The notes: generated from the sequence alone by a model not told the origin. A DNA stretch of 64,000 nt from Novosphingobium sp. SG919 (GCF_012932495.1 NZ_JABCNG010000001.1:1426001-1490000); one strand, 5' to 3'. Shown: positions 43,409-52,158, counted from the stretch's first letter. Numbers and translations: made by a program.

Positions 43409-44218
43409 ATGACCCTTCTTGCTTCTGGCCGCAGCCCGCTGCGCATCGCCGTTCTTGCCGCCGCAACCGTTGCCATTGGCCTGACCGCAGGCTGCGCGGG
43501 CGGCAACAAGGCCAAGAAGGACGTGGCTTATGTCGCGCGCGACGTGGACACGCTGTACATGACCGCCAAGGACCGCCTGGACCGTGGCGATGCCAAGCAG
43601 GCGGCCGCGCTGTTCGACGAAGTGGAGCGCCAGCATCCCTATTCGCCCTGGGCCCGCCGGGCGCAGTTGATGGGCGCCTTCAGCTATTACGTGGCGCGCG
43701 ACTATGCCAAGTCGGTGCAGACCGCGCAGCGCTTCCTGTCGATCCACCCCGGCAACAAGGACGCGCCCTATGCCTATTACCTGGTGGCGCTGTGCTATTA
43801 CGAGCAGATCAGCGACGTCACGCGCGACCAGAAGATCACCCAGCAGGCGCTGACCGCGCTGACCGAAGTGATCCGCCGCTATCCCAATACCCAATATGCG
43901 ACCGACGCTCGCCTCAAGCTCGACCTGGTGAACGACCACCTGGCCGGCAAGGAAATGGAAGTGGGCCGCTTCTATGAAAAGAGCGGCAAGTGGCTGGCCG
44001 GCACGCTGCGCTTCCGCGTGGTGATCGACAAGTACCAGACCACCAGCCACACGCCCGAGGCGCTGTTCCGCCTGGTCGAATGCTACCTGGCGCTGGGCGT
44101 GCGCGACGAAGCGCAAAAGGCCGCCGCCGTGCTGGGCACCAACTACCCGGGCAGCGAATGGTACAAGCGCGCGTTCAAGCTGATGAACGCCAAGGGTGAC
44201 GATATCACCGCGGCGTGA
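43409..44218 (+). CDS. bamD: Outer-membrane assembly lipoprotein BamD
   Basis: This 269-residue lipoprotein is the essential TPR subunit of the BAM complex that inserts beta-barrel proteins. It has a lipoprotein signal with lipobox LTAGC (acylated C29) and five TPR-like repeats, with family motifs FDEVERQHPYSPWARRAQLM near 70 and the GRFYEKSGKWLAGTLRF segment near 185. The start at 43409 gives a normal signal; the upstream frame from 43319 does not. A strong terminator follows 25 bp after the stop. Confidence 0.96.
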   Translation: MTLLASGRSPLRIAVLAAATVAIGLTAGCAGGNKAKKDVAYVARDVDTLYMTAKDRLDRGDAKQAAALFDEVERQHPYSPWARRAQLMGAFSYYVARDYAKSVQTAQRFLSIHPGNKDAPYAYYLVALCYYEQISDVTRDQKITQQALTALTEVIRRYPNTQYATDARLKLDLVNDHLAGKEMEVGRFYEKSGKWLAGTLRFRVVIDKYQTTSHTPEALFRLVECYLALGVRDEAQKAAAVLGTNYPGSEWYKRAFKLMNAKGDDITAA

Positions 44219-44243
44219 TTTTTCGGACGCAGAGACGACATGC

Positions 44244-44273
44244 AAAAGGGCGCCTTGATCGGGCGCCCTTTTT
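44244..44273 (+). terminator. Intrinsic terminator after bamD
   Basis: AAAAGGGCGCC at 44244-44254 pairs with GGCGCCCTTTTT at 44262-44273 around a 7-nt loop and ends in a run of T. This is a classic rho-independent terminator that also reads A-rich on the other strand, so it could work in both directions. Confidence 0.88.
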
Positions 44274-44367
44274 CGTGACGGCGCGCGCCGTTGCACCGGC
44301 AATTCACGCCGTTTGGAAAAGACAGAAGGCAATTTTGGTCGGGAGTTGCCTTTGTAACCTCCAACTC

Positions 44368-44471
44368 CATCATTTCCGCGAAGGCAGGAATCCAAAGGCT
44401 ACTGCGGGAAGGGGCGCCGCTTCAGTGTTGACGGCACCCCAGAACTGGATTCCCGCCTGCGCGGAATGACG
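44368..44471. repeat. Inverted repeat of the ATTCCCGCCTGCGCGGAATGACG type
   Basis: CATCATTTCCGCGAAGGCAG at about 44368 and the partly matching inverted segment at 44446-44471 flank about 50 bp. These sequences belong to a repeat family found in intergenic regions of many proteobacteria. The region between bamD and the next minus-strand gene contains nothing else. Confidence 0.7.
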
Positions 44472-44511
44472 AAGGAATGGACTGGAATTGTGGGAAGCGG
44501 TCATTCGTTCG

Positions 44512-44871
44512 CTAAGCGAAAGCGCTCAGGATTCCCGAAAAACAGGCGAGACCGGCAACGAGGTGGGCAGCCGCCGCAACACCAACGGCGCGGTAATTTT
44601 TTGTGGCTATGGCGCTGCCAATCAGTGTGCCGTACAGCGGAAACTGAGCAAGACCCACGCCGATCCCAATTGGCCCAATGCTCCGTTCGCGCAACGTCAG
44701 AAGCATAGAGAACGGGAAAAGTGCGCGAGCAGCGACATAAGAGCCGTGACCTGCTCCCCCTAACCAAACCGCAGCCACGATCGCAGCAAGCGCTACCAGA
44801 GTGCCGATTGCCGCTCCGCGCCATCCCTGCCGGTGTATCAAGGGGGAACGATCCATCGGGACTATTTTCAT
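44512..44871 (-). CDS. Hypothetical small membrane protein
   Basis: This 119-residue protein has about three hydrophobic helices (roughly residues 20-45, 52-68 and 95-117) rich in Ala, Gly, Leu and Val. No family is recognised. The frame extends upstream to 45396, but the N-terminal part of that longer product reads antisense to the next gene. A later in-frame ATG (MDRSPLI, 44856) is an alternative start. It is the most downstream of several small minus-strand genes that follow the cold-shock gene. Confidence 0.6.
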   Translation of the reverse strand: MKIVPMDRSPLIHRQGWRGAAIGTLVALAAIVAAVWLGGAGHGSYVAARALFPFSMLLTLRERSIGPIGIGVGLAQFPLYGTLIGSAIATKNYRAVGVAAAAHLVAGLACFSGILSAFA

Positions 44872-45005
44872 CGATATTGCGATGGTCCGCAAGTGGGTGA
44901 AACCAGCCGTTCGAATGTGTCTCTCCGCCTGTGCTGTGCAGCACTTGCGTTCGCGTAAGGATAAGCTGGGCTGAGAAGCTCTTTTTGCTCGGACGAGGCC
45001 AGCCT

Positions 45006-45263
45006 TCAGCCTGGATCGACGACCATCGCGAAAAGCCGGTCCAGGTTGAGCTGGATGTCCTGCACGGAAGGATTGTCGGCATACTTGGCCATGCCCAGCG
45101 GCAGGCTCATGCTCTCGTAGAGTGCCGAGGCTTCGGCGTCGCTCAGGATGTTGCGGCCGCGCAGGATATTGGCGAGGCTGACGATGCCGTTGATCGCGGA
45201 AATGTCGGAGGCTTCGTGTGCCTCGAGCAATTGCTGATCGGTCAGGTTGGGAAGCGCGTTCAT
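45006..45263 (-). CDS. Hypothetical small acidic protein
   Basis: This 85-residue protein is soluble, acidic and mostly helical by composition, with NLTDQQLLEAHEASDISAIN at the start and NPSVQDIQLNLDRLFAM at the end. No family is recognised. Codon use matches neighbouring genes. GGAGG lies about 12 bases before the ATG at 45263; the frame could start earlier, at 45302. It lies among small minus-strand genes with no recognised function. Confidence 0.55.
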   Translation of the reverse strand: MNALPNLTDQQLLEAHEASDISAINGIVSLANILRGRNILSDAEASALYESMSLPLGMAKYADNPSVQDIQLNLDRLFAMVVDPG

Positions 45264-45431
45264 CAATGGCGTGTCCTCCACGTGATCGCGAGCCTGGCGC
45301 ATCGTGCCATTGCCCGGAAATGGGGAATTGCCAGCAACAAGCTTGCGATAGAAAATGCCTGCATGGCACGTGCCCGTCGCGGGCGAATGCAGGCATTCGC
45401 CGGCGTGCGGCCGGGCCGGTGCGGGCTGCTG

Positions 45432-45560
45432 TCAGGTCTTGATCGTGACGATCCCGACCGGCGCAGGCTTGGTGGCATGGTTGGAAGCGTTCAGCTTAGG
45501 CGGCTTGGCGGCCTTGGGCTTGCGGATTTCCTTGTTCGATTTCTTCTGGCTCTTGGCCAT
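45432..45560 (-). CDS. Small basic protein (42 aa)
   Basis: This is a 42-residue, very basic protein beginning MAKSQKKSNKEIRKPKAAKP and ending IVTIKT. AAAGGAAG stands 3-10 bases before the ATG at 45560. Short Lys-rich MAKxQxxSNxExxKPK proteins of this kind are common in sphingomonads and related alphaproteobacteria and are annotated as hypothetical. The charge and size suggest nucleic-acid or ribosome binding, without proof. Codon choice (AAG, GCC, ATC) is typical of real genes here. Confidence 0.7.
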   Translation of the reverse strand: MAKSQKKSNKEIRKPKAAKPPKLNASNHATKPAPVGIVTIKT

Positions 45561-45691
45561 GGTCTTCCTTTCGGCGGCTGGGGGTTGCGGGCACATCACG
45601 CCTGGCAATCGAAACGATCGGGTTTGCCAAGCGGTTCGTCACACGTTGGCCGTGGATGTGCGCAACCGCGTTCGCGCGAATGCGGTAACGG

Positions 45692-45901
45692 CTATTTCGA
45701 CGCGTATTCGCCCGGCTGCGCGTTGAAGTTTTCCCGCGCAAACAGGCGAGCCTTCGCCATGGTCTGGAACACTTCGTCCTGAAGCGACGCGGTGACCACG
45801 GGGTAGCCCTGCGAATTGTAGCGCGTGGTGCGCACGGTCAGCCGGAAATGGCCCTCGTCATCCTTGTTGATCAGGAACGGGCGATTTTTCGGATCAGTCA
45901 T
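45692..45901 (-). CDS. Hypothetical small protein
   Basis: This 69-residue soluble protein begins MTDPKNRPFLINKDDEGHFR and has alternating charged and aromatic residues that suggest a small beta-rich fold with a C-terminal helix (TMAKARLFARENF). No family is recognised. It sits 70 bp downstream of the cold-shock gene on the same strand and may share its transcript. Codon use supports coding. Confidence 0.65.
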   Translation of the reverse strand: MTDPKNRPFLINKDDEGHFRLTVRTTRYNSQGYPVVTASLQDEVFQTMAKARLFARENFNAQPGEYASK

Positions 45902-45971
45902 GTCTAGGCTCCAGCTTGTTCAACGCGAGGGTGGGGCGATGCGACCGGTTGGCCGCACCGCCTCGCATCCA

Positions 45972-46178
45972 TCACGCCGGCTGAAGGTTCACGGCCGAGG
46001 TCTTGCCGCGCTGGTCGGTTTCCAGGTCATAGGAAACGGCCTGGTCCTTTTCGAGGGTCTGCATTCCGGCGCGTTCGACGGCCGAGATGTGCACGAACGC
46101 ATCGTTACCGCCGCCATTGGGCGCGATGAAGCCGTAACCCTTGTCGACGTTGAAGAATTTCACGGTTCCGGTGGTCAT
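45972..46178 (-). CDS. cspA: Cold-shock protein (CspA family)
   Basis: This 68-residue single cold-shock domain binds single-stranded RNA and DNA and melts RNA structure. The RNP1 motif KGYGFI is at residues 13-18 and RNP2 is DAFVHI at about 26-31. In family members it acts as an RNA chaperone, often induced by cold or at stationary phase. Its ribosome binding site AAAGGA lies inside a sequence that can pair with an upstream leader segment, listed separately, suggesting post-transcriptional control. Confidence 0.95.
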   Translation of the reverse strand: MTTGTVKFFNVDKGYGFIAPNGGGNDAFVHISAVERAGMQTLEKDQAVSYDLETDQRGKTSAVNLQPA

Positions 46179-46500
46179 ATGGATAGTCCTTTATCCCAAG
46201 TATGACGGGCATGCGCCAAAAGCAGCGCATCCCGGCTTCGATAGTGCTAGAAAAGGATAAAGGGGTGGGCATAAAGCTGCCGATTATCCGTCGCATGCGA
46301 CGTAAGCAGAACTCTAATAACACGTTGTGGAAAAATTGAAAGACAATTCTGGTTCCGGCCCATGGAGTCCAGATTTTTCGGGTCAATTTATCGATTTTCT
46401 GCATAACGATTTTGCCGGGATTGCCGGGGAATTTCGGGCCTGGGCCAAAAATATTTCCAACTACAAATCGCCGATGACGGCTGGGCCCAAGCCGATCGCG
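46179..46500 (-). other. Intergenic region upstream of cspA
   Basis: Besides the leader pairing at 46188-46263, this AT-richer region holds a perfect 14-bp palindrome CGTCGCATGCGACG at 46289-46302. The palindrome is a possible operator or promoter-proximal element. No gene is supported here; the open frames run antisense to the leader or have unlikely composition. Confidence 0.5.
46188..46263 (-). promoter_or_regulatory. Leader of cspA with pairing that can hide the ribosome binding site
   Basis: In the minus-strand mRNA, GGATAAAGG (46196-46188) includes the Shine-Dalgarno AAAGG and is a perfect complement of CCTTTATCC (46263-46255) 58 nt upstream. Alternatively GGATA pairs locally with TATCC (46185-46181), leaving AAGGA in the loop. 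Between the two arms, ATGCGC and GCGCAT form a further hairpin. Two exclusive folds around a ribosome binding site are the hallmark of a translational switch such as the E. coli cspA thermosensor. This is inferred from pairing only. Confidence 0.55.
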
Positions 46501-47244
46501 CTATGGCGCGTCAGAGAGGATGCCCATCGTCCATTCCTGGTCGTAATCCACTTCGCCTGCCACCGCGCGGCCCGATGCGTCGCGCGCCGGGCGGAAGCGG
46601 AAGCGCTTCATCGCCAGCTCGCATGTGGTGGCGTCCAGCGCCGGGTTGCGGCTGGATTGGGTGACGCGGCAAGCGCTGGGGCGGCCTTGTGCCGTCACGG
46701 AAATGGTAACCGAGGTGGTGCCCTGGGCCTGGGCGGCGCGCGCGGCCGGCGGGTAATCGGACGATTTGATCTTGCCGCCGGTCCATTCGGGATCGCTACC
46801 GCCGTCGCCATCACCGGTGCCGCTGGTGCCCGAACCCGTGCCATTGCCCTGGCCGCCCGCCCCATTGCCCGGTCCGGGTACGAGCGCGGCGCCACTATGG
46901 GGCGCGAGTCCCAGGGCAACTTGCGGCGCGACGGGAATGGGCGGAGGCTTGGCCCAAGGCGTGACAGCGGCAAAAACCGGAGCGGCCTGGGCGCGCAGGG
47001 CGGCGGGCGCGGCCTTGCTCGCGGCGTGCGAATGGTGCGGCTGCGATGGCGGCGGTTTGCTGGCGATGGGCGCTGGCGGGTGCGACAGTGTTATCGCGGT
47101 AATTCCGTTGCGCATGGCCTCGCCCGCGCCGTGGGGCGAGGCGAGGCCAAACAGCAAGAGCAAGGCCAGGAGGATCTCCAGGCCTGCGGCAACGCTGGCA
47201 GCCGCAATGCGATTGCCGCGCGCCTTTGCAGACAGGCCTGTCAT
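46501..47244 (-). CDS. tonB: Energy transducer TonB family protein
   Basis: This 247-residue protein has one N-terminal membrane helix (about residues 14-37, LEILLALLLLFGL), a Pro/Ala/His-rich periplasmic region (about 55-110), a Gly-rich linker (about 120-150) and a C-terminal TonB domain with SSDYPPAARAAQAQGTTSV and RFRFRPARD. Such proteins pass energy from ExbB-ExbD to outer-membrane receptors. No exbBD is adjacent. The start at 47244 (MTGLSAKA) places the helix correctly; longer frames are antisense to the next gene. Confidence 0.88.
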   Translation of the reverse strand: MTGLSAKARGNRIAAASVAAGLEILLALLLLFGLASPHGAGEAMRNGITAITLSHPPAPIASKPPPSQPHHSHAASKAAPAALRAQAAPVFAAVTPWAKPPPIPVAPQVALGLAPHSGAALVPGPGNGAGGQGNGTGSGTSGTGDGDGGSDPEWTGGKIKSSDYPPAARAAQAQGTTSVTISVTAQGRPSACRVTQSSRNPALDATTCELAMKRFRFRPARDASGRAVAGEVDYDQEWTMGILSDAP

Positions 47245-47276
47245 CGGCAATGTCGCAAAGACGACGGCAGCCGGGC

Positions 47277-47573
47277 TTAGCGGCAGCGCTTCTTGGCGGT
47301 CATCGTGCGATCGATGGCCCGGCCACCCAACGCGCCGCCCACGGCACCGGCCGCGATGCCCACGGGGCCGCCGATCAAGGCATGGCCGAGCAGCGCGCCG
47401 CCTGCACCGCCGGCAATCAGGCCGGTCGTGCCGCTGGAATGGCGGCACCAGCGGTAGTGCGCGCGCGAATGATAATGATGGCGCGCAAAAGCCGGTGCAG
47501 CATCGAGCGCGCTGAGGCTGAGCGCGGCGACGAGCGCGGGCGCAAAGGCAATCTTGGTGGAAAATCGGCGCAT
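47277..47573 (-). CDS. Glycine-zipper small exported protein
   Basis: This 98-residue protein has a signal peptide (residues 1-30, ending AFA), a His/Tyr/Arg-rich segment (HHYHSRAHYRWCRH) and a glycine-zipper run (GLIAGGAGGALLGHALIGG, then GIAAGAVGGALGG) that forms tight helix packing in membranes. Similar small proteins are common in the alphaproteobacterial envelope. It precedes tonB on the same strand by 32 bp. The role is unknown. Confidence 0.8.
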   Translation of the reverse strand: MRRFSTKIAFAPALVAALSLSALDAAPAFARHHYHSRAHYRWCRHSSGTTGLIAGGAGGALLGHALIGGPVGIAAGAVGGALGGRAIDRTMTAKKRCR

Positions 47574-47772
47574 GATGGTGTCCTTCCGGTGGTTACAATC
47601 CAGCAACAATGCCTGCGCAACGACCGAACCGCCGGTTGGTTCACGCGCGCAACGACGAAATATTCCGAGCGTAAGCCAAGGCGAAGGAACATATTGGTTT
47701 AAAGACAGAAAATGCAAAGCGGGGTGGCCGCGTTGCCGCGCCACCCCGCAGATCGTGCCGCGTTGGCTGCGC

Positions 47773-48387
47773 TTACTTGAAGCGCACACCCACGCCAGCC
47801 ATCACGCGCTGGCGCGACGAATGGCCATGATAGTTGGAATAGACGTACTGCACGTTCATGTAGAGCGGGCTGTGCGTGGGCGAAAATTCCATGCCGCCAC
47901 CCACTTGGTAGCCATCGGCGCGATAGTGATCGTAGACCAGCTGCGTGCCCGAAGGATCGTCGATCCGCTTGCGCTGTTCGCCGTTCACATAGCCGGCCTT
48001 GCCGAAGAACAGCACGCCCGACGAAGTGATATAGCCGGCGCGCACGGCGGCGCCCCATTCCTCGAACGACTTGTGGCAGATGCTGTTGCCATCGGCGAGG
48101 CCGGTGCAGTTTTCGTTCCAGTTGTTGGCGCGCCAGTAGCTGCCCTCGGCGCCGACCAGGATGTGCTGGCCATAGGTGCCGTCGAAACCGACCGTGGCGC
48201 CATAGCCGAACTTGTCGTTATGGTTACCTTCCGACTGGAAACGGTCCCCACCCGCGTTTCCTTCGACACGAATGCCACGGAATGTCGTCCCGTTGGAAGG
48301 CGCTGCGGTATCGTCCTGGGCGAAAGCGGGCTGAGCCAGCAGACCGGCTGCGGCGATAGCGATTGCGGTAAGTGATTTGATAGTCAT
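47773..48387 (-). CDS. Outer-membrane beta-barrel protein (opacity type)
   Basis: This 204-residue protein has a signal peptide (residues 1-23, ending AFAQ) and an eight-strand barrel pattern with alternating aromatic residues, an internal pair of Cys (about 94 and 104) and a C-terminal GVGVRFK ending. It resembles small porin-like proteins of the OmpA/Opa type. The start at 48387 follows GGGGA; longer frames lack a signal. Function unknown, maybe cell-surface structural. Confidence 0.85.
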   Translation of the reverse strand: MTIKSLTAIAIAAAGLLAQPAFAQDDTAAPSNGTTFRGIRVEGNAGGDRFQSEGNHNDKFGYGATVGFDGTYGQHILVGAEGSYWRANNWNENCTGLADGNSICHKSFEEWGAAVRAGYITSSGVLFFGKAGYVNGEQRKRIDDPSGTQLVYDHYRADGYQVGGGMEFSPTHSPLYMNVQYVYSNYHGHSSRQRVMAGVGVRFK

Positions 48388-48564
48388 GATATTCCCCATG
48401 ATGCTGTCCCACCTGCTGAACATCGCTGGGAAAATGAGGTTCCAAATCGTGCCGCTGCCAGAAACTTCCGCCGCCAGCGTGTTGCAGATTGGCAACAAGT
48501 GGCGGCGGGCAGTCCCTTGCCAATTGTGATTAGCCGATTTGGAACATTCGGTAACAATTCCGCG

Positions 48565-50049
48565 TCACAGTGCGGCCTTGTCGACCCACACGCTGACGCT
48601 GCCACCCTCGCAACGCACCTCGAGCCGCCCGGCCTCGTCTGCCACGCATTCGCCATCACAGTGGCCGAGCCAATCGACGAAGGTGGCGCCGGCGTGGTCG
48701 GGGCCGAGTTCGGCCGAGAGCGAGGCCGGCTCGCCGTTGCTCAGGATCGTCACGCAGCCCGGTGCCTCGGCCGTGCCATGCCGGATGAAGCCGATGCAGG
48801 TGGCGCTGGCGAACAAGTCGGTCTGCGGCCCGTGGGCAAACCGCTGGCGCGCCTGCGTCAGCTTGGCAAGGCACGCCACCGGGGCCAGCGTGATGTCGTG
48901 CGTCTGCCCGTCACTGCCCGTATCGGCATAGCTCGCGCCGTAGAGATCGGGGTGGAACAGGCAGGGCACGCCGCCCTCGCGCAGCAGGATCAGCGCATAG
49001 GCGAGCGGCTTGAACCAGTCTTCCACCGGCGCTTCGAGCGCCTGGAGCGGCTGGGTATCGTGGTTGGCCACCATAGTGACAGCGTGGTCGGGCTGGCTTT
49101 GCACCAGCGTGCCATCAAAGATCGTGCGCAAGTCGTAATCGGCGCCTGCGCGCGCGGCATCGTGGAAACGGTGGACGAGCGCGGCGTCGAACAGCGAAAG
49201 CTGGTGATCGGTGCGTTCCAGATAGGTGGCCAGCGCTTCGCGATCCGGGTGCCAGTATTCGGCCACCACGAACAGATCGGGGCTGATACTGTCACGGCAA
49301 TGGCCCACCCAATCGCGGAAGAACCAGGCGGGAATGTGCTTGGCCGCATCCAGGCGAAAGCCGTCCACCGGCACCTGCTCGGCCAGCCAGCGGCCCCAGA
49401 ACTTCAATTCCTCGTAGACCGCGCGGTTGCGGAACTCCACGTCGGCGCCCATCAGGAAATCGAAGTTGCCGAGTTCGTCGTCCACCTCTTCGTTCCATTC
49501 GCCGTCGCCATACTGGTTGACGAGGCGGAACACGCCGTCTTCTTCCGGGTCTTCGATGCGATCCACGCCCGAAAAGCACTTGTGGTCCCACACAAAGCGC
49601 GAATGCGCGCCGGCGCGGCCGGGGAAGGTGAAGCGGGTGTGGGTGGTGGCGTCGAAGGCTTCGTCCTCGATCTCGGTGCGGTTCTCCGGATTGGCGCGGC
49701 GCACCTGCACCCGCTCGGTCTCGTCCGCGCCCATCTTGTGATCGAACACCACATCGTGGATCACGCGCAGGCCATGGTCGCGCAGCGCGGCGCAGGCCGT
49801 CTCCAGCGCGGCGCGCGTGCCATACTTGGTGGGGACGGTGCCTTTCTGGTCGAACTCGCCCAGGTCGAACAAGTCGTAGGTGTCATAGCCGACCGACATC
49901 GCGCCGCTGGCGCCTTTGGTGGCGGGCGGCAGCCACACGTCGGTCACGCCCATTTCCGCCAGGCCTGGTGCGGCGGCGGCGGTATCGTCCCACAAGCGGC
50001 CCTCGGGCAGGTACCAATGGAAGAACTGGATCAGAGTGCGCTGCGACAT
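48565..50049 (-). CDS. GH13 alpha-amylase, cytoplasmic type
   Basis: This 494-residue alpha-amylase lacks a signal peptide and resembles the liquefying/cytoplasmic GH13_5 group. It hydrolyses alpha-1,4-glucan chains. The catalytic residues are visible: nucleophile D234 in GFRLDAAKH, acid/base E264 in VVAEYW, and D331 in VANHDTQ. The N-terminal QFFHWYLPEG and the calcium-site segment are typical. It may act on glycogen or imported maltodextrins. It is on the same strand as the glycosyltransferase pair 145 bp upstream. Confidence 0.93.
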   Translation of the reverse strand: MSQRTLIQFFHWYLPEGRLWDDTAAAAPGLAEMGVTDVWLPPATKGASGAMSVGYDTYDLFDLGEFDQKGTVPTKYGTRAALETACAALRDHGLRVIHDVVFDHKMGADETERVQVRRANPENRTEIEDEAFDATTHTRFTFPGRAGAHSRFVWDHKCFSGVDRIEDPEEDGVFRLVNQYGDGEWNEEVDDELGNFDFLMGADVEFRNRAVYEELKFWGRWLAEQVPVDGFRLDAAKHIPAWFFRDWVGHCRDSISPDLFVVAEYWHPDREALATYLERTDHQLSLFDAALVHRFHDAARAGADYDLRTIFDGTLVQSQPDHAVTMVANHDTQPLQALEAPVEDWFKPLAYALILLREGGVPCLFHPDLYGASYADTGSDGQTHDITLAPVACLAKLTQARQRFAHGPQTDLFASATCIGFIRHGTAEAPGCVTILSNGEPASLSAELGPDHAGATFVDWLGHCDGECVADEAGRLEVRCEGGSVSVWVDKAAL

Positions 50050-50194
50050 GGAAGGCTCCGTGCGGTGGGGGCGTTCCGGGCAAATGCGTCAGGCCGCAAT
50101 TGGTTGCAGTGCACCATGGGGCGGGACGGCCCCTTCGTCGGGCCTGCCGCCCACCGCCTCCCCATCGCTTTGCGACAGGGAGGATCTTGCGCCG

Positions 50195-51253
50195 TCAGGC
50201 GGCCTGGGCGATCTGTTCCACGGCCGTGGCGAGCGCCGCTTCGAACTGGTCGGTGGCCGCTTCCCAGGAATAGCTGGCGCCATAGGCGGCGGCATCTTCG
50301 CGGCGGCAGGCGAGCGCCGTGGCAATCGCTTGCCCCAGGTCTTCATCGCAGGCGCCGATCGGGCGGAGCAGGTTGCCTTGCGCACCAAGGCCCGCCGCGC
50401 CCACCACGTCGAGCGGGCCGGCGACGGGAAAGGCCGCGACGGGGACGCCGCAGGCCATCGCTTCGATCATCACCAGGCCAAAGGTATCGGTGCGGCTGGG
50501 GAACACGAAGCAATCGGCGGCGCGATAGGCCTGCGCCAGCGCCGTGCCAGACAGTGCGCCGGTGAAATGCGCGTGGGGATAGCGGGCCTTGAGCATGGCC
50601 AGGTCTGGCCCATCGCCCACCACGACCTTGCTGCCGGGAACCGCACAATCGAGAAAGGCGCCCAGGTTCTTTTCCACCGCCACCCGGCCGACATAGAGCA
50701 GGATCGGGCCGGGAAGCGCCGCGATCTCGGGCAGCGGGCCGTGACCGGGATTGAACAGATCGGCGTCGATCCCGCGCGACCATAGCCGGGTCTGGTGAAT
50801 GCCGTGCCCGGCCAGTTCCCGTGCCAGGCTGGGAGTGGAAACCAGCACGGCGGCGCTTTGCGCGTGAAAGCGGCGCATCACCGGCCAGAACACATCGGGG
50901 CTCAGGCCCGTGCGCATGGCGGCATAATCGGGAAAGCGGGTGTGGAACGCGCTGGTGAACGGCACGCCAGAGGCCTTGCACCAGCTGCGTGCGGCCCAGC
51001 CGATCGGGCCTTCGGTGGCGATATGGACGATATCGGGGGCAAAATCGCGCAGGGTGCGCCGCGTGCCGAACCGCGGCGCCATGGCCAGGCGAATTTCACC
51101 ATAACCGGGCAGGGCGCATGTGCGGAACTGCTGGGGTGTGAGCAATTCCACCACATGCCCCCGCGCGCGCAGATGGCCGACCGTGGTGGTGAGCGTGCGC
51201 ACCACGCCGTTGACCTGCGGGGTCCAGGCGTCCGTCGCCAGGGCAATGCGCAT
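50195..51253 (-). CDS. GT4-family glycosyltransferase
   Basis: This 352-residue enzyme has a GT-B fold of the GT4 family. The N-terminal segment TPQVNGVVRTL and the C-terminal TFGLVMIEAMACGVPVAAF with the E-x7-E motif that binds the nucleotide sugar are clear. It is cytoplasmic or membrane-associated. Its ATG shares one base with the stop of the preceding LpxH-like gene (TGATG), so both may modify the same lipid or glycoconjugate. The acceptor is unknown; related enzymes transfer mannose or glucose to lipids. Confidence 0.9.
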   Translation of the reverse strand: MRIALATDAWTPQVNGVVRTLTTTVGHLRARGHVVELLTPQQFRTCALPGYGEIRLAMAPRFGTRRTLRDFAPDIVHIATEGPIGWAARSWCKASGVPFTSAFHTRFPDYAAMRTGLSPDVFWPVMRRFHAQSAAVLVSTPSLARELAGHGIHQTRLWSRGIDADLFNPGHGPLPEIAALPGPILLYVGRVAVEKNLGAFLDCAVPGSKVVVGDGPDLAMLKARYPHAHFTGALSGTALAQAYRAADCFVFPSRTDTFGLVMIEAMACGVPVAAFPVAGPLDVVGAAGLGAQGNLLRPIGACDEDLGQAIATALACRREDAAAYGASYSWEAATDQFEAALATAVEQIAQAA

Positions 51254-52158
51254 CAGACGGTTTCCGTTTCGGCCGGGCTGGGCAGTTCGAGCGTGGTTGC
51301 CGGGGTGAACGGCGCCTGCTTGCGCAGTTCCTCGGCCCAGTCGACGATGCTCATGGCGCCGGTGAAATCTTCCACCAGCGCGGTGCAGCTTTCCACCCAG
51401 TCACCATCGTTGTAATAGGTGACATCGCCGATCTGGCGGATTTCGGCGCAGTGGATGTGGCCGCACACCACCCCGTCCACGCCCATGTCGCGCGCGGCGT
51501 GGGCCACGGCTTCTTCAAAGTCGCAAATGAATTGCACGGCGTTCTTCACGCGCTTTTTCATGTAGGCCGAGAGCGACCAGTAGGGCAGCTTGAACTGCCG
51601 GCGCACCAGGTTGACCCAGCGGTTGGCGCGCAGCAGCACGGCATAGGCCGCATCGCCCAGGAACGCGAGCCAGCGGGCATAGAGCACCACGCCATCGAAC
51701 CCGTCGCCATGCGTGACCAGCAGGCGGCGCCCATCGGCCGTGCGATGGATGGTATCGAGCGCAAGTTCCACGCCGCCGAAGGTCATGCCGGCATAGGGGC
51801 GCAGCATCTCGTCATGGTTGCCGGCGATGAGTACCACGCGCGTGCCGCGGTGGGCCATCTTGAGCACGCGGCGCACCACTTCGTTGTGGGCATCGGGCCA
51901 GTACCACCCGCGCGACAGGCGCCAGCCATCGACGATATCGCCCACAAGATAGAGCGTTTCGCATTCGATCGCCGAGAGGAAATCGAGCAGCATGTCGGCG
52001 TTGCAACCGCGCGTGCCGAGGTGGAGATCGGAAATCCACACGGTGCGCACGCGCCGCTTGGGCCGGAAGCCCCGCGGTTCGGGCTTGTCGAGCCAATCGG
52101 GGGCGCCCTTGATCCATTCGCCAAGAGGGGCAAAGCTACGGTCGGTTGGGCGATCCAT
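51253..52158 (-). CDS. LpxH-like metallophosphoesterase
   Basis: This 301-residue enzyme resembles UDP-2,3-diacylglucosamine diphosphatase. The dimetal-site motifs are in order: DLHLGTR, GDIVDGW, GNHDE, THGDG and GHIH. The family member LpxH cleaves the pyrophosphate of UDP-2,3-diacylglucosamine in lipid A synthesis, but many sphingomonads make glycosphingolipid instead of lipopolysaccharide, so the substrate here is uncertain. Coupled translation with the GT4 gene suggests a shared glycolipid pathway. Confidence 0.85.
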   Translation of the reverse strand: MDRPTDRSFAPLGEWIKGAPDWLDKPEPRGFRPKRRVRTVWISDLHLGTRGCNADMLLDFLSAIECETLYLVGDIVDGWRLSRGWYWPDAHNEVVRRVLKMAHRGTRVVLIAGNHDEMLRPYAGMTFGGVELALDTIHRTADGRRLLVTHGDGFDGVVLYARWLAFLGDAAYAVLLRANRWVNLVRRQFKLPYWSLSAYMKKRVKNAVQFICDFEEAVAHAARDMGVDGVVCGHIHCAEIRQIGDVTYYNDGDWVESCTALVEDFTGAMSIVDWAEELRKQAPFTPATTLELPSPAETETV

